A DNA stretch of 64,000 nt from Microbacterium sp. W4I20 (GCF_030816505.1 NZ_JAUSYB010000001.1:2790001-2854000), one strand, 5' to 3'. Shown: positions 25,896 through 34,796, counted from the first letter of the stretch. Numbers and translations are program-made. Notes: generated by a model not told the origin, from the sequence alone.

Positions 25896-27578
25896 ATGAC
25901 CGACGCGCTTCTCGTCGAGACCCGCAAGGCCGATGCCGCCGCATGGTGGCGACAGGCCGCCGTCTACCAGATCTACCCGCGGAGCTTCGCCGACGCGAAC
26001 GGTGACGGGCTGGGGGACATCCCCGGCATCGTCTCCCGCGCCGACTACCTCGCCGACCTCGGCATCGATGCGGTGTGGCTGAGCCCGTTCTACCCGTCTG
26101 CGCTCGCCGACGGCGGCTACGACGTGGCCGACTATCGCAACGTCGACCCGCGCCTCGGCACGCTCGACGACTTCGACGCCATGGTCGAGGCGCTGCATGC
26201 CCGCGGCATCCGCGTGATCGTCGACATCGTGCCGAATCACAGCTCCGACCTGCACGAGTGGTTCCAGGAGGCGCTCACCGCCGGACGCGGTTCTGCCGCC
26301 CGCGAGCGCTACATCTTCCGCGAGGGGAAGGGTGTCGACGGCTCCGAGCCGCCCACCGATTGGGGCGCGGCGTTCGGCGGCGCTGCGTGGGAGCGCGTGG
26401 AAGACGGCCAGTGGTACCTGCACAGCTTCGCCGTGGAGCAGCCCGACCTGAACTGGGATCATCCCGAGGTGCGCGCGGACTTCCTCGACACCCTGCGCTT
26501 CTGGTCGGACCGCGGGGTCGACGGCTTCCGCATCGACGTCGCGCACATGCTCACGAAGGATCTCACCGAGCCGCTGCCCAGCCAGGCGGAGCTCGACGCG
26601 ATGGACCGCACCTCGGGGCGGCATCCGCTGCTCGATCGTGACGAGGTGCACGAGATCTACGCTGAATGGCGGGCGGTGTTCAACGAGTACGACCCTCCGC
26701 GCACCGCGGTGGCCGAGGCCTGGGTGGAGACGCCCGAACGTCGCGCGAAGTACGCCTCCGCCGACGGCCTGGGCCAGGCGTTCAACTTCGACCTGCTGGT
26801 GGCGGAGTTCTCGGCGGAGGAGTTCCGCACCGTCATCGCCGACAACCTCGAGCAGGCGCAGGCCAGCGGATCGTCGACGACGTGGGTGCTGTCGAACCAC
26901 GACGTGACCCGTCACGCCACCCGCTACGGACTGCCGTCGCTGCGCGGTCGCGCGGTCAAGCAGGGCACGGAGTGGGTCGCGGCGGGCGGTCCTGCCGAGC
27001 AGCTCGATCGTGAAGGCGGGCTGCGCCGGGCGCACGCCGCGACCCTCATGCTGCTCGGGCTCCCCGGCAGCACCTACCTGTACCAGGGCGAAGAGCTCGG
27101 GCTGCACGAGGTCGCGCAGATCGCGGCCGAGCAGCGTCAGGACCCGGCGTTCCTCCGCGAGGAGGCGTTCGACGGTCTCGGGCGGGACGGATGCCGCGTG
27201 CCGATCCCCTGGACGGCATCCGGCTCGTCGTTCGGCTTCGGTTCGGGTGACGCGCACCTTCCGCAGCCGACGTGGTTCGCCGAGTACGCGGTCGATGTCG
27301 AGGAGTCCGACCCGTCGTCGACGCTGTCGCTGTACCGCGAGGCGCTGAGGCTGCGGCACCTGCTGCAGAGCGAGGAGCGCCTCGAGTGGGTCGAGACCGG
27401 TCGCACCGACGTGCTGCGCTTCGCGCGGCCGAACGGCTGGCAGATCGTGACGAACTTCGGTGCGGAACCGTTCGACCTGGGTGCGGATGCCGATGACGTG
27501 GTGCTCGGCACGGTCGTCGACGGTGCTGTGCCGGCGGAGAGCACCGTCTGGATCGCGCCGGCGGGTCTCGTCGACTGA
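25896..27578 (+). CDS. GH13 alpha-glucosidase / oligo-1,6-glucosidase
   Basis: A 560-residue glycoside hydrolase that cleaves alpha-glucosidic bonds in short oligosaccharides in the cytoplasm. The GH13 blocks are present: VDIVPNHSS, nucleophile D214 in GFRIDVAH, acid E274 in AEAW and D336 in SNHD. There is no signal peptide. ATG 25896 has AAGGAG upstream; the longer frame to 25740 would translate the repeat cluster and overlap the permease. It probably digests what the upstream transporter imports, for example maltose, isomaltose or trehalulose-type sugars. Confidence 0.9.
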   Translation: MTDALLVETRKADAAAWWRQAAVYQIYPRSFADANGDGLGDIPGIVSRADYLADLGIDAVWLSPFYPSALADGGYDVADYRNVDPRLGTLDDFDAMVEALHARGIRVIVDIVPNHSSDLHEWFQEALTAGRGSAARERYIFREGKGVDGSEPPTDWGAAFGGAAWERVEDGQWYLHSFAVEQPDLNWDHPEVRADFLDTLRFWSDRGVDGFRIDVAHMLTKDLTEPLPSQAELDAMDRTSGRHPLLDRDEVHEIYAEWRAVFNEYDPPRTAVAEAWVETPERRAKYASADGLGQAFNFDLLVAEFSAEEFRTVIADNLEQAQASGSSTTWVLSNHDVTRHATRYGLPSLRGRAVKQGTEWVAAGGPAEQLDREGGLRRAHAATLMLLGLPGSTYLYQGEELGLHEVAQIAAEQRQDPAFLREEAFDGLGRDGCRVPIPWTASGSSFGFGSGDAHLPQPTWFAEYAVDVEESDPSSTLSLYREALRLRHLLQSEERLEWVETGRTDVLRFARPNGWQIVTNFGAEPFDLGADADDVVLGTVVDGAVPAESTVWIAPAGLVD

Positions 27579-27605
27579 TCCCCGTACGAGCGGCGAGGGG
27601 CCGAG

Positions 27606-27641
27606 TTGATAACGGTTCTCATTAGCACGTAGAGTGAGAGC
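27606..27641 (+). promoter_or_regulatory. znuA promoter with Zur operator
   Basis: A -35 TTGATA (27606-27611), 18-base spacer and -10 TAGAGT (27630-27635) place the transcription start at the ATG, so the mRNA is predicted to be leaderless. The near-palindrome TGATAACGGTTCTCA (27607-27621) overlaps the -35 and fits the actinobacterial Zur box pattern. Repression by zinc-loaded Zur is expected. Confidence 0.75.
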
Positions 27642-28655
27642 ATGAACAAGCCCCTCGCCGCTCTCACCCTCGCCTCCGTCGCTGCACTGGCGCTCGCCGG
27701 GTGCGCGGGCACCCCTGCGTCGGGCGGCAGTGACGACGGCAAGGTCCAGGTCGTGGCGAGCACGAACGTCTACGGCTCGCTCGCCGCGCAGATCGGCGGC
27801 GACCGCGTCGATGTGACCTCGATCATCACCTCTGTCTCGCAGGATCCGCACTCGTACGAGGCATCCGCACGCGATCGCCTCACTCTGCAGAAGGCCGACC
27901 TGGTCATCGAGAACGGTGGCGGATACGACGCCTTCATCGAACCCCTGCTCGAGGGGGTCGAGGGGGCGGCTGTCGTCACGGCTGTCGAGTACGCCCACGA
28001 CTACCCCGGAGGCGATGCCCACGATGAGCACGCCGACGAGGAGCATGCCGACGACGAGCAGGCGGAAGAGGGCGGCGAGGCGAGTGAGGAGCACGCCGAC
28101 GAAGGGCACGAGGGTCACGACCACATCGAGGGCTTCAACGAGCACGTCTGGTTCGATCCCGACGCGATGATCCACGTCGTCGAGGAGATCGCCCACGAAC
28201 TGGGTGAGCTCGACCCGGACGGCGCGGCCGACTTCACCGCTTCCGCTGACGAGATCATCACCGAGCTGGAGGGCTTCGAGGCCGATCTCGACACGATCAA
28301 GACCGACGCCGACGGCGCGAACGTCGTCATCACGGAGCCACTGCCGGGCTACATCTCCGAGGCGGCCGGTCTGACCGACGTCACCCCCGAAGGATTCGCC
28401 GAGTCCGTCGAAGAGGGCTCCGATGTGGCGCCCGCCGTACTGCTCGGCACCCTCGAGGTCATCGCCTCGGGCGATGTGGCCGCGGTGCTCACGAACGCGC
28501 AGACCGGTGGGACCGAGACGGAGCGCGTCGAGCAGGCGGCGAAGGATGCCGGCATCCCGGTCGTCGGATTCACCGAGCTGCTCGAGGACGGATCGTCGTA
28601 CTCTGAGTGGATGCGTGACGCGATCCAGAGCCTCGCCGCCGCCGTCCAGCCGTGA
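27642..28655 (+). CDS. znuA: zinc ABC transporter substrate-binding lipoprotein
   Basis: A 337-residue cluster A-I metal-binding protein. A signal peptide with lipobox LAGC is followed by the metal-site blocks DPHSYEAS, GGYDAF, EHVWFDP and a Glu near ITEPLPGY. The His/Asp/Glu-rich loop at about residues 120-165 is the mark of zinc-specific members. It hands Zn2+ to the ZnuB channel. It is preceded by a strong Zur operator. The stop codon overlaps the GTG of the ATPase gene. Confidence 0.93.
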   Translation: MNKPLAALTLASVAALALAGCAGTPASGGSDDGKVQVVASTNVYGSLAAQIGGDRVDVTSIITSVSQDPHSYEASARDRLTLQKADLVIENGGGYDAFIEPLLEGVEGAAVVTAVEYAHDYPGGDAHDEHADEEHADDEQAEEGGEASEEHADEGHEGHDHIEGFNEHVWFDPDAMIHVVEEIAHELGELDPDGAADFTASADEIITELEGFEADLDTIKTDADGANVVITEPLPGYISEAAGLTDVTPEGFAESVEEGSDVAPAVLLGTLEVIASGDVAAVLTNAQTGGTETERVEQAAKDAGIPVVGFTELLEDGSSYSEWMRDAIQSLAAAVQP

Positions 28656-29623
28656 GCGGGGCGGTCCCCGAGCGGCCGACGCCCCCCTCTCCGGTTCCTG
28701 AGCGAGCGCAGCGAGACGTTCCGGTTCCTGAGCGAGCGCAGCAAGACCTTCCGGTTCCTGAGCGAGCGCAGCAAGACCTTCCGGTTCCTGAGCGAGCGCA
28801 GCGAGACGAAGGACGCCCTGTCCTGGAGATCGCCGGTGCCTCTCTGCACCGGAACGACCGCGAACTGTGGTCGGGGCTCGACCTGACCGTGCAGCCCGGC
28901 GAGTTCATCGCGGTGCTCGGGCCTTCGGGGTCCGGCAAGACCACGCTGCTGCGCAGCATCCTGGGCCTGCAGCCCTTGTCGTCGGGCACCATCCGGGTCG
29001 CGGGATCGCCCGTGCATCGGGGCAACGCGCGCATCGGGTACATCCCGCAGCAGCGCTCGCTCGCTCCCGACACCAGCATGCGGGCGCGCGACCTCGTGGC
29101 GCTGGGCGTGCAGGGGAGCCGCTTCGGGCTGCCGATCCCGCACCGCGGCGACCGAGCCAAGGTCGACCGTCTGCTCGAATCGGTCGGAGCCTCGCATTTC
29201 GCGGATCGCCGTGTCGGTCTGCTCTCCGGCGGGGAGCAGCAGCGGCTGCGCGTCGGACAGGCGCTCGCCGACGAGCCCTCCCTGCTGCTGTGCGATGAGC
29301 CGCTGTCGAACCTCGACCTCGCGAATCAGGTCGCCGTGACCGACATCATCGATCGGCAGCGGCGCGAGCGCGACGCCGCGGTGCTCTTCGTGACGCACGA
29401 CATCAACCCGATCCTGAACCGCGTCGACCGCATCCTGTACATCTCCGGCGGTCGATTCCTGCTCGGCACACCCGAAGAGGTGCTGCAGACCCGTGTGCTC
29501 ACCGACCTCTACGGCACTCCGGTCTTCGTGCTGCGCGCCGGTGATCGCCTGGTCGTCGTGGGTGTGCCGGATGCCGAGCCGCATCACGATCACGGCGACC
29601 ACGAGCACGGAGGCGACGCATGA
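28652..29623 (+). CDS. znuC: zinc ABC transporter ATP-binding protein with translated-repeat N-terminus
   Basis: A 323-residue ATPase that powers zinc import. Walker A is GPSGSGKTT (K96), the signature is LSGGEQQRL, Walker B is LLLCDEPLSN, and the switch His is in VTHD. The C-terminus has HHDHGDHEHGG, a possible zinc sensor. ATPase homology only begins near residue 52. The first 50 residues are almost all translation of four 30-base repeats (28690-28812) giving VPERAQRDVP-like decamers. The GTG at 28652 overlaps the znuA stop and no later start codon precedes the core, so the repeats are really in the gene. It is coupled to znuB. Confidence 0.9.
   Translation: MSGAVPERPTPPSPVPERAQRDVPVPERAQQDLPVPERAQQDLPVPERAQRDEGRPVLEIAGASLHRNDRELWSGLDLTVQPGEFIAVLGPSGSGKTTLLRSILGLQPLSSGTIRVAGSPVHRGNARIGYIPQQRSLAPDTSMRARDLVALGVQGSRFGLPIPHRGDRAKVDRLLESVGASHFADRRVGLLSGGEQQRLRVGQALADEPSLLLCDEPLSNLDLANQVAVTDIIDRQRRERDAAVLFVTHDINPILNRVDRILYISGGRFLLGTPEEVLQTRVLTDLYGTPVFVLRAGDRLVVVGVPDAEPHHDHGDHEHGGDA
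28690..28812 (+). repeat. four tandem family C repeats inside znuC
   Basis: Four head-to-tail 30-base copies of the unit (CCGGTTCCTGAGCGAGCGCA plus GCGAGACGTT or GCAAGACCTT) keep frame, each adding ten residues (PVPERAQ(R/Q)D(V/L)). The two inner copies are identical to each other. The unit is the same as at 25828-25857 and 42911-42943. Confidence 0.9.
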
Positions 29624-30477
29624 TGCCGATGGTCGACTGGAGCGACGTCTTCTCGTTCCAGGACTACGGCGAGCTCGTCGCCCTGCTCGCGAACTCGATC
29701 ATCGCCGGCGCGGTGCTGGGCATCGTCGGCGGACTGATCGGCGTCTTCGTGATGCAGCGCGACCTGGCCTTCGCCGTGCACGGCGTGAGCGAGCTGTCGT
29801 TCGCGGGTGCGGCGGCAGCCCTGCTGCTCGGCGGGAGCGTGGTCTTCGGCTCCCTCGGCGGCGCGCTCGTCGCAGCGATCCTGATCGGCGTGCTCGGCGC
29901 CAAGGCCCGCGACCGCAACTCGATCGTCGGCGTGCTGATGCCGTTCGGCCTCGGCCTCGGCATCCTGTTCCTGTCGTTGTACGACGGCCGCAGCGCCAAC
30001 CGCTTCAGCCTGCTCACCGGGCAGATCGTGTCGGTCTCGAGCCCGAACCTCACCTGGCTGATCGGCATCAGCGTCGTGGTGCTGCTGGGCCTTCTCGTGA
30101 TGTGGAATCCGCTGCGATTCGACTCGCTCGACCCCGAGTCGGCCGCCGCGCGCGGAGTGCCGACGCGCGCCGTGAGCCTCATCTTCATGGTGCTGCTCGG
30201 ACTCATCGTCGCCGTCAGCGTGCACATCATCGGGGCGCTGCTGGTGATGGCTCTGCTGGTGACCCCTGCCGCCGCCGCGATGCGGATCGCGGCGGGGCCG
30301 GTGTCGGTGCCACTCCTCGCCGCGCTGTTCGGGTTCGTCTCGGCGGTCGGCGGCATCCTGCTCGCCCTCGCAGGCACCCTCCCGGTGAGCCCGTACATCA
30401 CGACCCTGTCGTTCACGATCTACGTCGTGTGCTGGATCGTGCAGAAGGCGCGAGCGCGTGTGCGGCGGGTGGGCTGA
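29620..30477 (+). CDS. znuB: zinc ABC transporter permease
   Basis: A 285-residue protein of the ABC-3 metal permease family with about eight helices. The N-terminal SIIAGAVLGIVGGLIGVFVMQRDLAFAVHGVSELSFAGAA and GVPTRAVSLIFMVLLGLIVAVSVHIIGALLVMALLVTPAA are family hallmarks. Start ATG 29620 or 29623 (double Met) overlaps the znuC stop. It forms the channel for Zn2+ with ZnuA and ZnuC. Confidence 0.92.
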   Translation: MMPMVDWSDVFSFQDYGELVALLANSIIAGAVLGIVGGLIGVFVMQRDLAFAVHGVSELSFAGAAAALLLGGSVVFGSLGGALVAAILIGVLGAKARDRNSIVGVLMPFGLGLGILFLSLYDGRSANRFSLLTGQIVSVSSPNLTWLIGISVVVLLGLLVMWNPLRFDSLDPESAAARGVPTRAVSLIFMVLLGLIVAVSVHIIGALLVMALLVTPAAAAMRIAAGPVSVPLLAALFGFVSAVGGILLALAGTLPVSPYITTLSFTIYVVCWIVQKARARVRRVG

Positions 30478-30555
30478 GCGGGTCTGCCCGGCTGTCGGCG
30501 GGAACGAAGGATGCGGATGCCGCGATGCTCCCAGCCCTCGCCAACCCCCGCCGCC

Positions 30556-30561
30556 TAGACT
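30556..30561 (+). promoter_or_regulatory. -10-like element of a predicted leaderless mRNA (zur)
   Basis: TAGACT ends six bases before the ATG at 30568. There is no ribosome-binding site between. This suggests that zur also has its own promoter besides any readthrough from znuACB. Confidence 0.4.
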
Positions 30562-30567
30562 TGACCC

Positions 30568-30984
30568 ATGGCTCAGCGGAACACCTGGCAGCGCGAACGC
30601 GTGCGCGAAGCACTCGCCGACGCGCGCGGTTTCGTGAGCGCGCAGAACCTGCATGCCTCGCTGCGGGACGACAACACCGGCATCGGCCTCGCGACCGTGT
30701 ATCGCGCGCTCGCCGGGCTCGCAGCATCCGGAGACGCCGACTCGCTGCAGAGCCCCGAGGGTGAGGCCCTCTACCGCGCCTGCACCACGCAGGGCCATCA
30801 CCACCACCTGATCTGCCGATCCTGCGGGCTGACCGTCGAGATCGAGGCTACCGACGTCGAGCAGTGGGCTCACCGGACCGCCGCGCTCCACGGATTCACG
30901 GAGGCCGCCCACGTGGTCGACATCTTCGGGCTGTGCACCCCCTGCACCAACAAGCGCGACGCCGAACGGGCAGCGACGGCGTGA
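30568..30984 (+). CDS. zur: Fur-family regulator, zinc uptake regulator
   Basis: A 138-residue Fur-type repressor. The N-terminal winged helix (RVREALADARGFVSAQNLHASLR, TVYRALAGLAASG) is followed by a dimerisation domain with the structural zinc site CRSCG and C-TPC (GLCTPCTNK). The regulatory site uses HHHHLICRSC. Zinc-specific members lie beside znuACB as here. It is expected to repress the zinc island at the 27607 operator. Its stop overlaps the permease GTG (GTGA). Confidence 0.88.
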   Translation: MAQRNTWQRERVREALADARGFVSAQNLHASLRDDNTGIGLATVYRALAGLAASGDADSLQSPEGEALYRACTTQGHHHHLICRSCGLTVEIEATDVEQWAHRTAALHGFTEAAHVVDIFGLCTPCTNKRDAERAATA

Positions 30985-32028
30985 GTTCCCCCGCAGGCAC
31001 GGCGACCCGGCCGGGTCAGCGGCACTCGCATCGCCCGACCCGATCTCCACGCTCCGCCTGGGTCGGGGTGAGCCTCGGCGTCGTGATCATCGCCGCCCTG
31101 TTCCTGGTCGATCAGTTCCTGCCCGCGCTGTTCCCGGCGTCACTGCCGTCTCGCGCGCAGGACGGCCTCACCCTCGCCCTGAGCGTGCTGATCGAAGCAC
31201 TGCCGTTCGTGATCCTCGGCGTGCTGCTGTCCATCGTGGTGCAGGTCTGGCTCCCGGCCGATGTCATCCACCGGTGGCTCCCGCAGCGGGCGTGGGCTCG
31301 TCGCGCCGTGCTGTCGCTGCTCGGAATGCTGATCCCGGTGTGCGAATGCGGCAACGTGCCGTTCGCCCGCGGACTCATGATGCGCGGGCTCGCCCCTGCC
31401 GAGGCGCTGACGTTCCTGATCGCCGCGCCCATCGTCAACCCGATCGTGATCCTCACCACGCATGCGGCGTTCGGCTGGGACGGCGGCATCCTCATCGCCC
31501 GCCTGGTCGGCGGCTATCTGATCGCCAACCTGATCGGCTGGATCTACAGCCTGCACCCCTCGCCCGATGCGCTGCTGACCCGGCGCTTCGTCGACACCTG
31601 CGACCGCGTCGCTCACGAGCCGGGCACGCCCGTCAAGCGCAGCCTCACCCAGTTCCTGATCGAGCTGCGCGCGGTGATGCCGGCCCTCGTGATCGGATCG
31701 GCGCTCGCCGGAGCGGTGCAGGTGCTGATCCCGCGAGACATGCTGCTCGCGATCGGCTCCAACCCGGTGCTGTCGATCGTCGCCATGATGGTGCTCGCGA
31801 TGACCGTCGCGATCTGCTCCAATGTCGACGCCTTTTTCGCGCTGTCCTTCGCGTCGACGTTCTCGTCGGGCGCGCTCGTCGCCTTCCTGCTGGTCGGGCC
31901 CCTCGTCGACATCAAGATGCTGGCGCTCATGCGCACGACCTTCACCGGCCGCACGCTCGCCGGGATCGTCGGCGTCGTCGTGGCAGCGGCCTTCGCGATC
32001 GGGATCGGGGGTGAACGTCTTTGTCTGA
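30981..32028 (+). CDS. PF03773-type permease (apparent +1 frameshift at its last codons)
   Basis: About 348 residues after correction. A hydrophobic protein with eight helices and the family hallmark LIPVCECGNVPFARGLMMRGLAPAEALTFLIAAPIVNPIVI, conserved cysteines included. GTG 30981 overlaps the zur stop. The frame then runs on: as written it continues to 32567 as low-complexity Arg/Ser sequence, a shadow of the next gene. Dropping one G from the run at 32007-32011 gives the expected end IGVNVFV and a TGA at 32026-32028, next to the following start. It forms a pair with the TIGR03943 protein, often near zinc genes. Confidence 0.8.
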
Positions 32029-32818
32029 TCAGGCTCCTTCCCGCGCGCGGGCGCTCGGCACTCGCTGGCTCGGCGTCGGCCTGGCGACCCTCATCGCCGT
32101 GGTCACGCTCGGCCTCGGCGTCACCGGACGTCTCACGCTCTACATCAGCCCCGAGTCGGTGTGGTTCGCGTGCGCTGCGGCTGTGGTCACGCTCGCCGGC
32201 GCCATCTGGTCGTGCACCCTGCCGCTCGGCGAGGAAGTCGACCACGGGCACGATCACGGAGACGTGGCGGATGCTGCGGACGACGGGCATCCCGCCCGTC
32301 GCTCTCCCCGCCGCACCCTCACCGTCGTCGGCGCCGTCACCGGCGGTGTCGTGGCCTCGGGTGTGGTGGCCGCTGCTCTCGTGCTGCCCCCGGCATCCCT
32401 CTCGGTCGAACTGGCGATGTCGCGCGCCGGAGAGCAGACCGCGCTCTTCGCCGGGGCCGACACGGTCGCGCTCGGCGTCGCCGACACCTCGACGTTCGGC
32501 GTGGGCGACTGGGCGAGCGTGTTCGCTACGGCGACCAACACCACCGCCTACGACGGCGCCGAGGTGAAGCTCATCGGCTTCGTCACGCCCGAGGAGTCGA
32601 GCGACGACGGGGTCAACCTCACGCGACTGGTGATCACGCACTGCGTCATCGACGCCCAGACCGCGGCGCTGCCGGTCGCGGTGGATCCGGGTGACTACAA
32701 GACCGGCCAGTGGGTCGAGGTCACCGGCACCGTGAAGGCGGATGCCGACGGCGAGCTCCGCATCGATCCGACCGACGTCGTCGCGATCGATGAGCCGAAG
32801 GACCCGTATGAGTACTGA
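32021..32818 (+). CDS. TIGR03943-family permease-associated protein
   Basis: A 265-residue protein with two N-terminal helices, a His/Asp-rich loop (HGHDHGDVADAADD, a likely metal site), a further helix and a C-terminal extracytoplasmic domain with DDGVNLTRLVITHCVIDAQ. This layout fits the partner of the upstream permease. It starts at TTG 32021, overlapping the corrected permease stop by eight bases. It probably belongs to the zinc regulon by position. The biochemical role of the pair is not settled. It overlaps the next gene's start by eleven bases. Confidence 0.8.
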   Translation: MSDQAPSRARALGTRWLGVGLATLIAVVTLGLGVTGRLTLYISPESVWFACAAAVVTLAGAIWSCTLPLGEEVDHGHDHGDVADAADDGHPARRSPRRTLTVVGAVTGGVVASGVVAAALVLPPASLSVELAMSRAGEQTALFAGADTVALGVADTSTFGVGDWASVFATATNTTAYDGAEVKLIGFVTPEESSDDGVNLTRLVITHCVIDAQTAALPVAVDPGDYKTGQWVEVTGTVKADADGELRIDPTDVVAIDEPKDPYEY

Positions 32819-34781
32819 CGACGACCGCCCCGAGGTGCCCGCCGTCCCGCGCACCCGCGCGGAGATGCGCGCCGCCCGCGAGGCCGCCGAGGCGGAGGAG
32901 GCGGAGCGGATCAGTCGCGCGGCCGCACCCGCCGAGCAGGCCGCAGAGCCCGTGGATCAGACGGATGCCGGGCAGGACGAGACTGCTGCCCGTGAAGCTG
33001 CTGCCCGTGAGGCTGCTGCCCGTGAAGCTGCTGCCCGTGAGGCTGCTGCCCGTGAAGCCGCCGTGCGCGAGGCCGGCGACCGCGAGATCGCGGAACAGGA
33101 AGCTGCCGCGCGAAAGATGGCCGCCTTCGAGGCGGCCGCGCGGGAGGATGTCGAGGCGACCGCGGCTGCTGAGGCCCGCGTCGTTTCCGAGGCTCCTGTC
33201 GTTCCCGAGGCCCCCGTCGTTCCCGGGGCTCCCGTCGTTCCCGAGGTCCCGGTCGCCCCCGAACCCGTGCTCATCGGGGCCGAGCCGGCCGCACAACCCG
33301 CAGCCGCACGTCCCATTCCGGGGGCCGACACGCCAGATGTCGGACCGGATGCCGCGAAGCGTCCGACATCCGGCGTGTCGTCCGGCGCCGGAACGCCGGC
33401 CCCTCGGAGCTCCGCCCCGTCCCGCCGCTTCCTGCTCACGCTGACCGCGGTGATCGCCGCCCTCGTGGTCGTCGGCACGGGCCTCGGCGTCGCGAGCCTG
33501 CTGCAGGGACCGCGGCTCTCGGAGGTGCAGGTCGAACCCCGCCAGGCGATCGAGTCTTCGGGCAGCAGGGTCATCCTCACCGCCAACCAGGCGCTCGCCG
33601 AGATCGACCCGGAGCAGGTCACGGTCGAACCGGCGGTGCCCTTCACGGTCGATGCCTCCGGCCGCGGCATCGGCGTGCGCTTCACGGTGCCGCTCGACGA
33701 TTCGACGAAGTACACCGTGCGGGTCAAGGGCGTCACCGGAGCGGGCGGCGGGCCGACGACGGCCCTGACCACGAGCTTCACGACCCCCGCCTCGAGCTTC
33801 TTCCTGCTGCGCCGCGACGTCGACGGCGAGGACAAGATCTTCCGCACCGATCTCGCCGGGGACGGGAAGGCGGTGTTCGCGCACGAGCAGATCAACGACT
33901 TCCGCGCGACGTCGACGCAGCTGGTGGTCGCGGTGGCCGACGACGACGGCTCGCGGCTGCTGGTGATGGACCGCGACGGCGGGAACGAACGCGAGCTCGA
34001 GCTTCCCGGCGACGGATACGTCGGCGCGATCCAGGTCTCCGAGCGTGGCGGACTCGTCGGCTACAACTACTCCGACCGCGAGCTCAGCGACACCGAGGGG
34101 CGCGCCAGCGTGCTCGTCACCCAGTCGCTGAGCGGCAAGGACGAGCCGCAGATCATCGAGGTCGGCGACGCCGAGGCGAGCGTGTTCGCCTGGCAGTTCG
34201 TGCCCGACAGTTCAGCCGTGCTGTTCATCGACTTCGACGGCGCGCTGTCGCTGGTCGACCGTTCCACCGATGCCGGCGTGCAGTCACTCGGCCTCGCGGC
34301 GACCATCCAGGGGATCTCCCGCGGCACCTACACCGCGATCGTCGAACGACTCGACGGGGCCGTGGTCGAGTTGAACCTGGCCGACGGATCCGAGGAGCCG
34401 CTCGCGGCATCCGATCCCGACTACGGCACGGCCACCTCGATCACCCCCTACCCGGGCGGCACGCTGCGCCACGTGGTCGCCCGCGACGATTCCGGCATGC
34501 CGGTCGGCCAGGCCGTCGTGCGCGTCGACGACGACGGTGCCGCGACCCCGCTGGTCGAGGTGGGGTCGACCGACTCGATCCTCCAGGCGTGCGCGTCTCC
34601 GAGCGGTCAGTATGCGGCGGTCGTCGTGGCGCCCGACCTCGCGAACAACCCCTATGACGGCATGCTGCTGCCGCTGCCCGAGTCGGTGGAGACGCACCTG
34701 ATCGACATGGAGTCCGGCAAGGAGATCGTCGCCCTGACCGGGTTCGACGCCTCCTGGTGCCAGACGGCTCCCCGGTTCTGA
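32808..34781 (+). CDS. bitopic membrane protein with Ala-rich repeat N-terminus and extracytoplasmic beta domain
   Basis: A 657-residue protein. Residues 1-205 are cytoplasmic, disordered or helical: a run of EAAAR pentapeptides (about residues 59-85), then PVVPEAPVVPGAP-type repeats. One transmembrane helix (about 212-238) follows. The outer region starts with an Ig/Big-like domain (VEPRQAIESSGSRVILTANQALAEIDPEQVTVEPA) and ends in beta-propeller-like repeats of GGNERELELPGDGYV type. It resembles actinobacterial LpqB-like or WD40-like sensors but no diagnostic motif is visible. ATG 32808 overlaps the upstream stop. Function unknown. Confidence 0.75.
   Translation: MSTDDDRPEVPAVPRTRAEMRAAREAAEAEEAERISRAAAPAEQAAEPVDQTDAGQDETAAREAAAREAAAREAAAREAAAREAAVREAGDREIAEQEAAARKMAAFEAAAREDVEATAAAEARVVSEAPVVPEAPVVPGAPVVPEVPVAPEPVLIGAEPAAQPAAARPIPGADTPDVGPDAAKRPTSGVSSGAGTPAPRSSAPSRRFLLTLTAVIAALVVVGTGLGVASLLQGPRLSEVQVEPRQAIESSGSRVILTANQALAEIDPEQVTVEPAVPFTVDASGRGIGVRFTVPLDDSTKYTVRVKGVTGAGGGPTTALTTSFTTPASSFFLLRRDVDGEDKIFRTDLAGDGKAVFAHEQINDFRATSTQLVVAVADDDGSRLLVMDRDGGNERELELPGDGYVGAIQVSERGGLVGYNYSDRELSDTEGRASVLVTQSLSGKDEPQIIEVGDAEASVFAWQFVPDSSAVLFIDFDGALSLVDRSTDAGVQSLGLAATIQGISRGTYTAIVERLDGAVVELNLADGSEEPLAASDPDYGTATSITPYPGGTLRHVVARDDSGMPVGQAVVRVDDDGAATPLVEVGSTDSILQACASPSGQYAAVVVAPDLANNPYDGMLLPLPESVETHLIDMESGKEIVALTGFDASWCQTAPRF
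32982..33062 (+). repeat. in-frame 15-base repeats encoding AAREA units
   Basis: Five near-perfect 15-base units (GCTGCTGCCCGTGAA alternating with GCTGCTGCCCGTGAG) make a 30-base alternation. They encode a helical, salt-bridged EAAAR segment, a rigid spacer. The third-base alternation suggests 30-base duplication. Confidence 0.8.
33327..33379 (+). repeat. 19-base inverted repeat inside a coding region
   Basis: Arms 33327-33345 and 33361-33379 match at 18 of 19 positions (arm starts GACACGCC, ends GTCGGAC) around a 15-base loop. They lie in the disordered segment just before the transmembrane helix of the 32808 gene. Such a hairpin within a gene is unusual and could pause translation before membrane insertion. 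Confidence 0.75.
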
Positions 34782-34796
34782 GCGACGGGTGATCGG

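Noticed and set aside
25806..28196. A 796-codon minus-strand frame over the glucosidase and znuA genes
   Set aside because: No recognisable domain; it is the antisense of two well supported genes with catalytic motifs.
28690..28812. A CRISPR-like array of four repeats
   Set aside because: There are no spacers: the 30-base units are directly adjacent and in frame with znuC.
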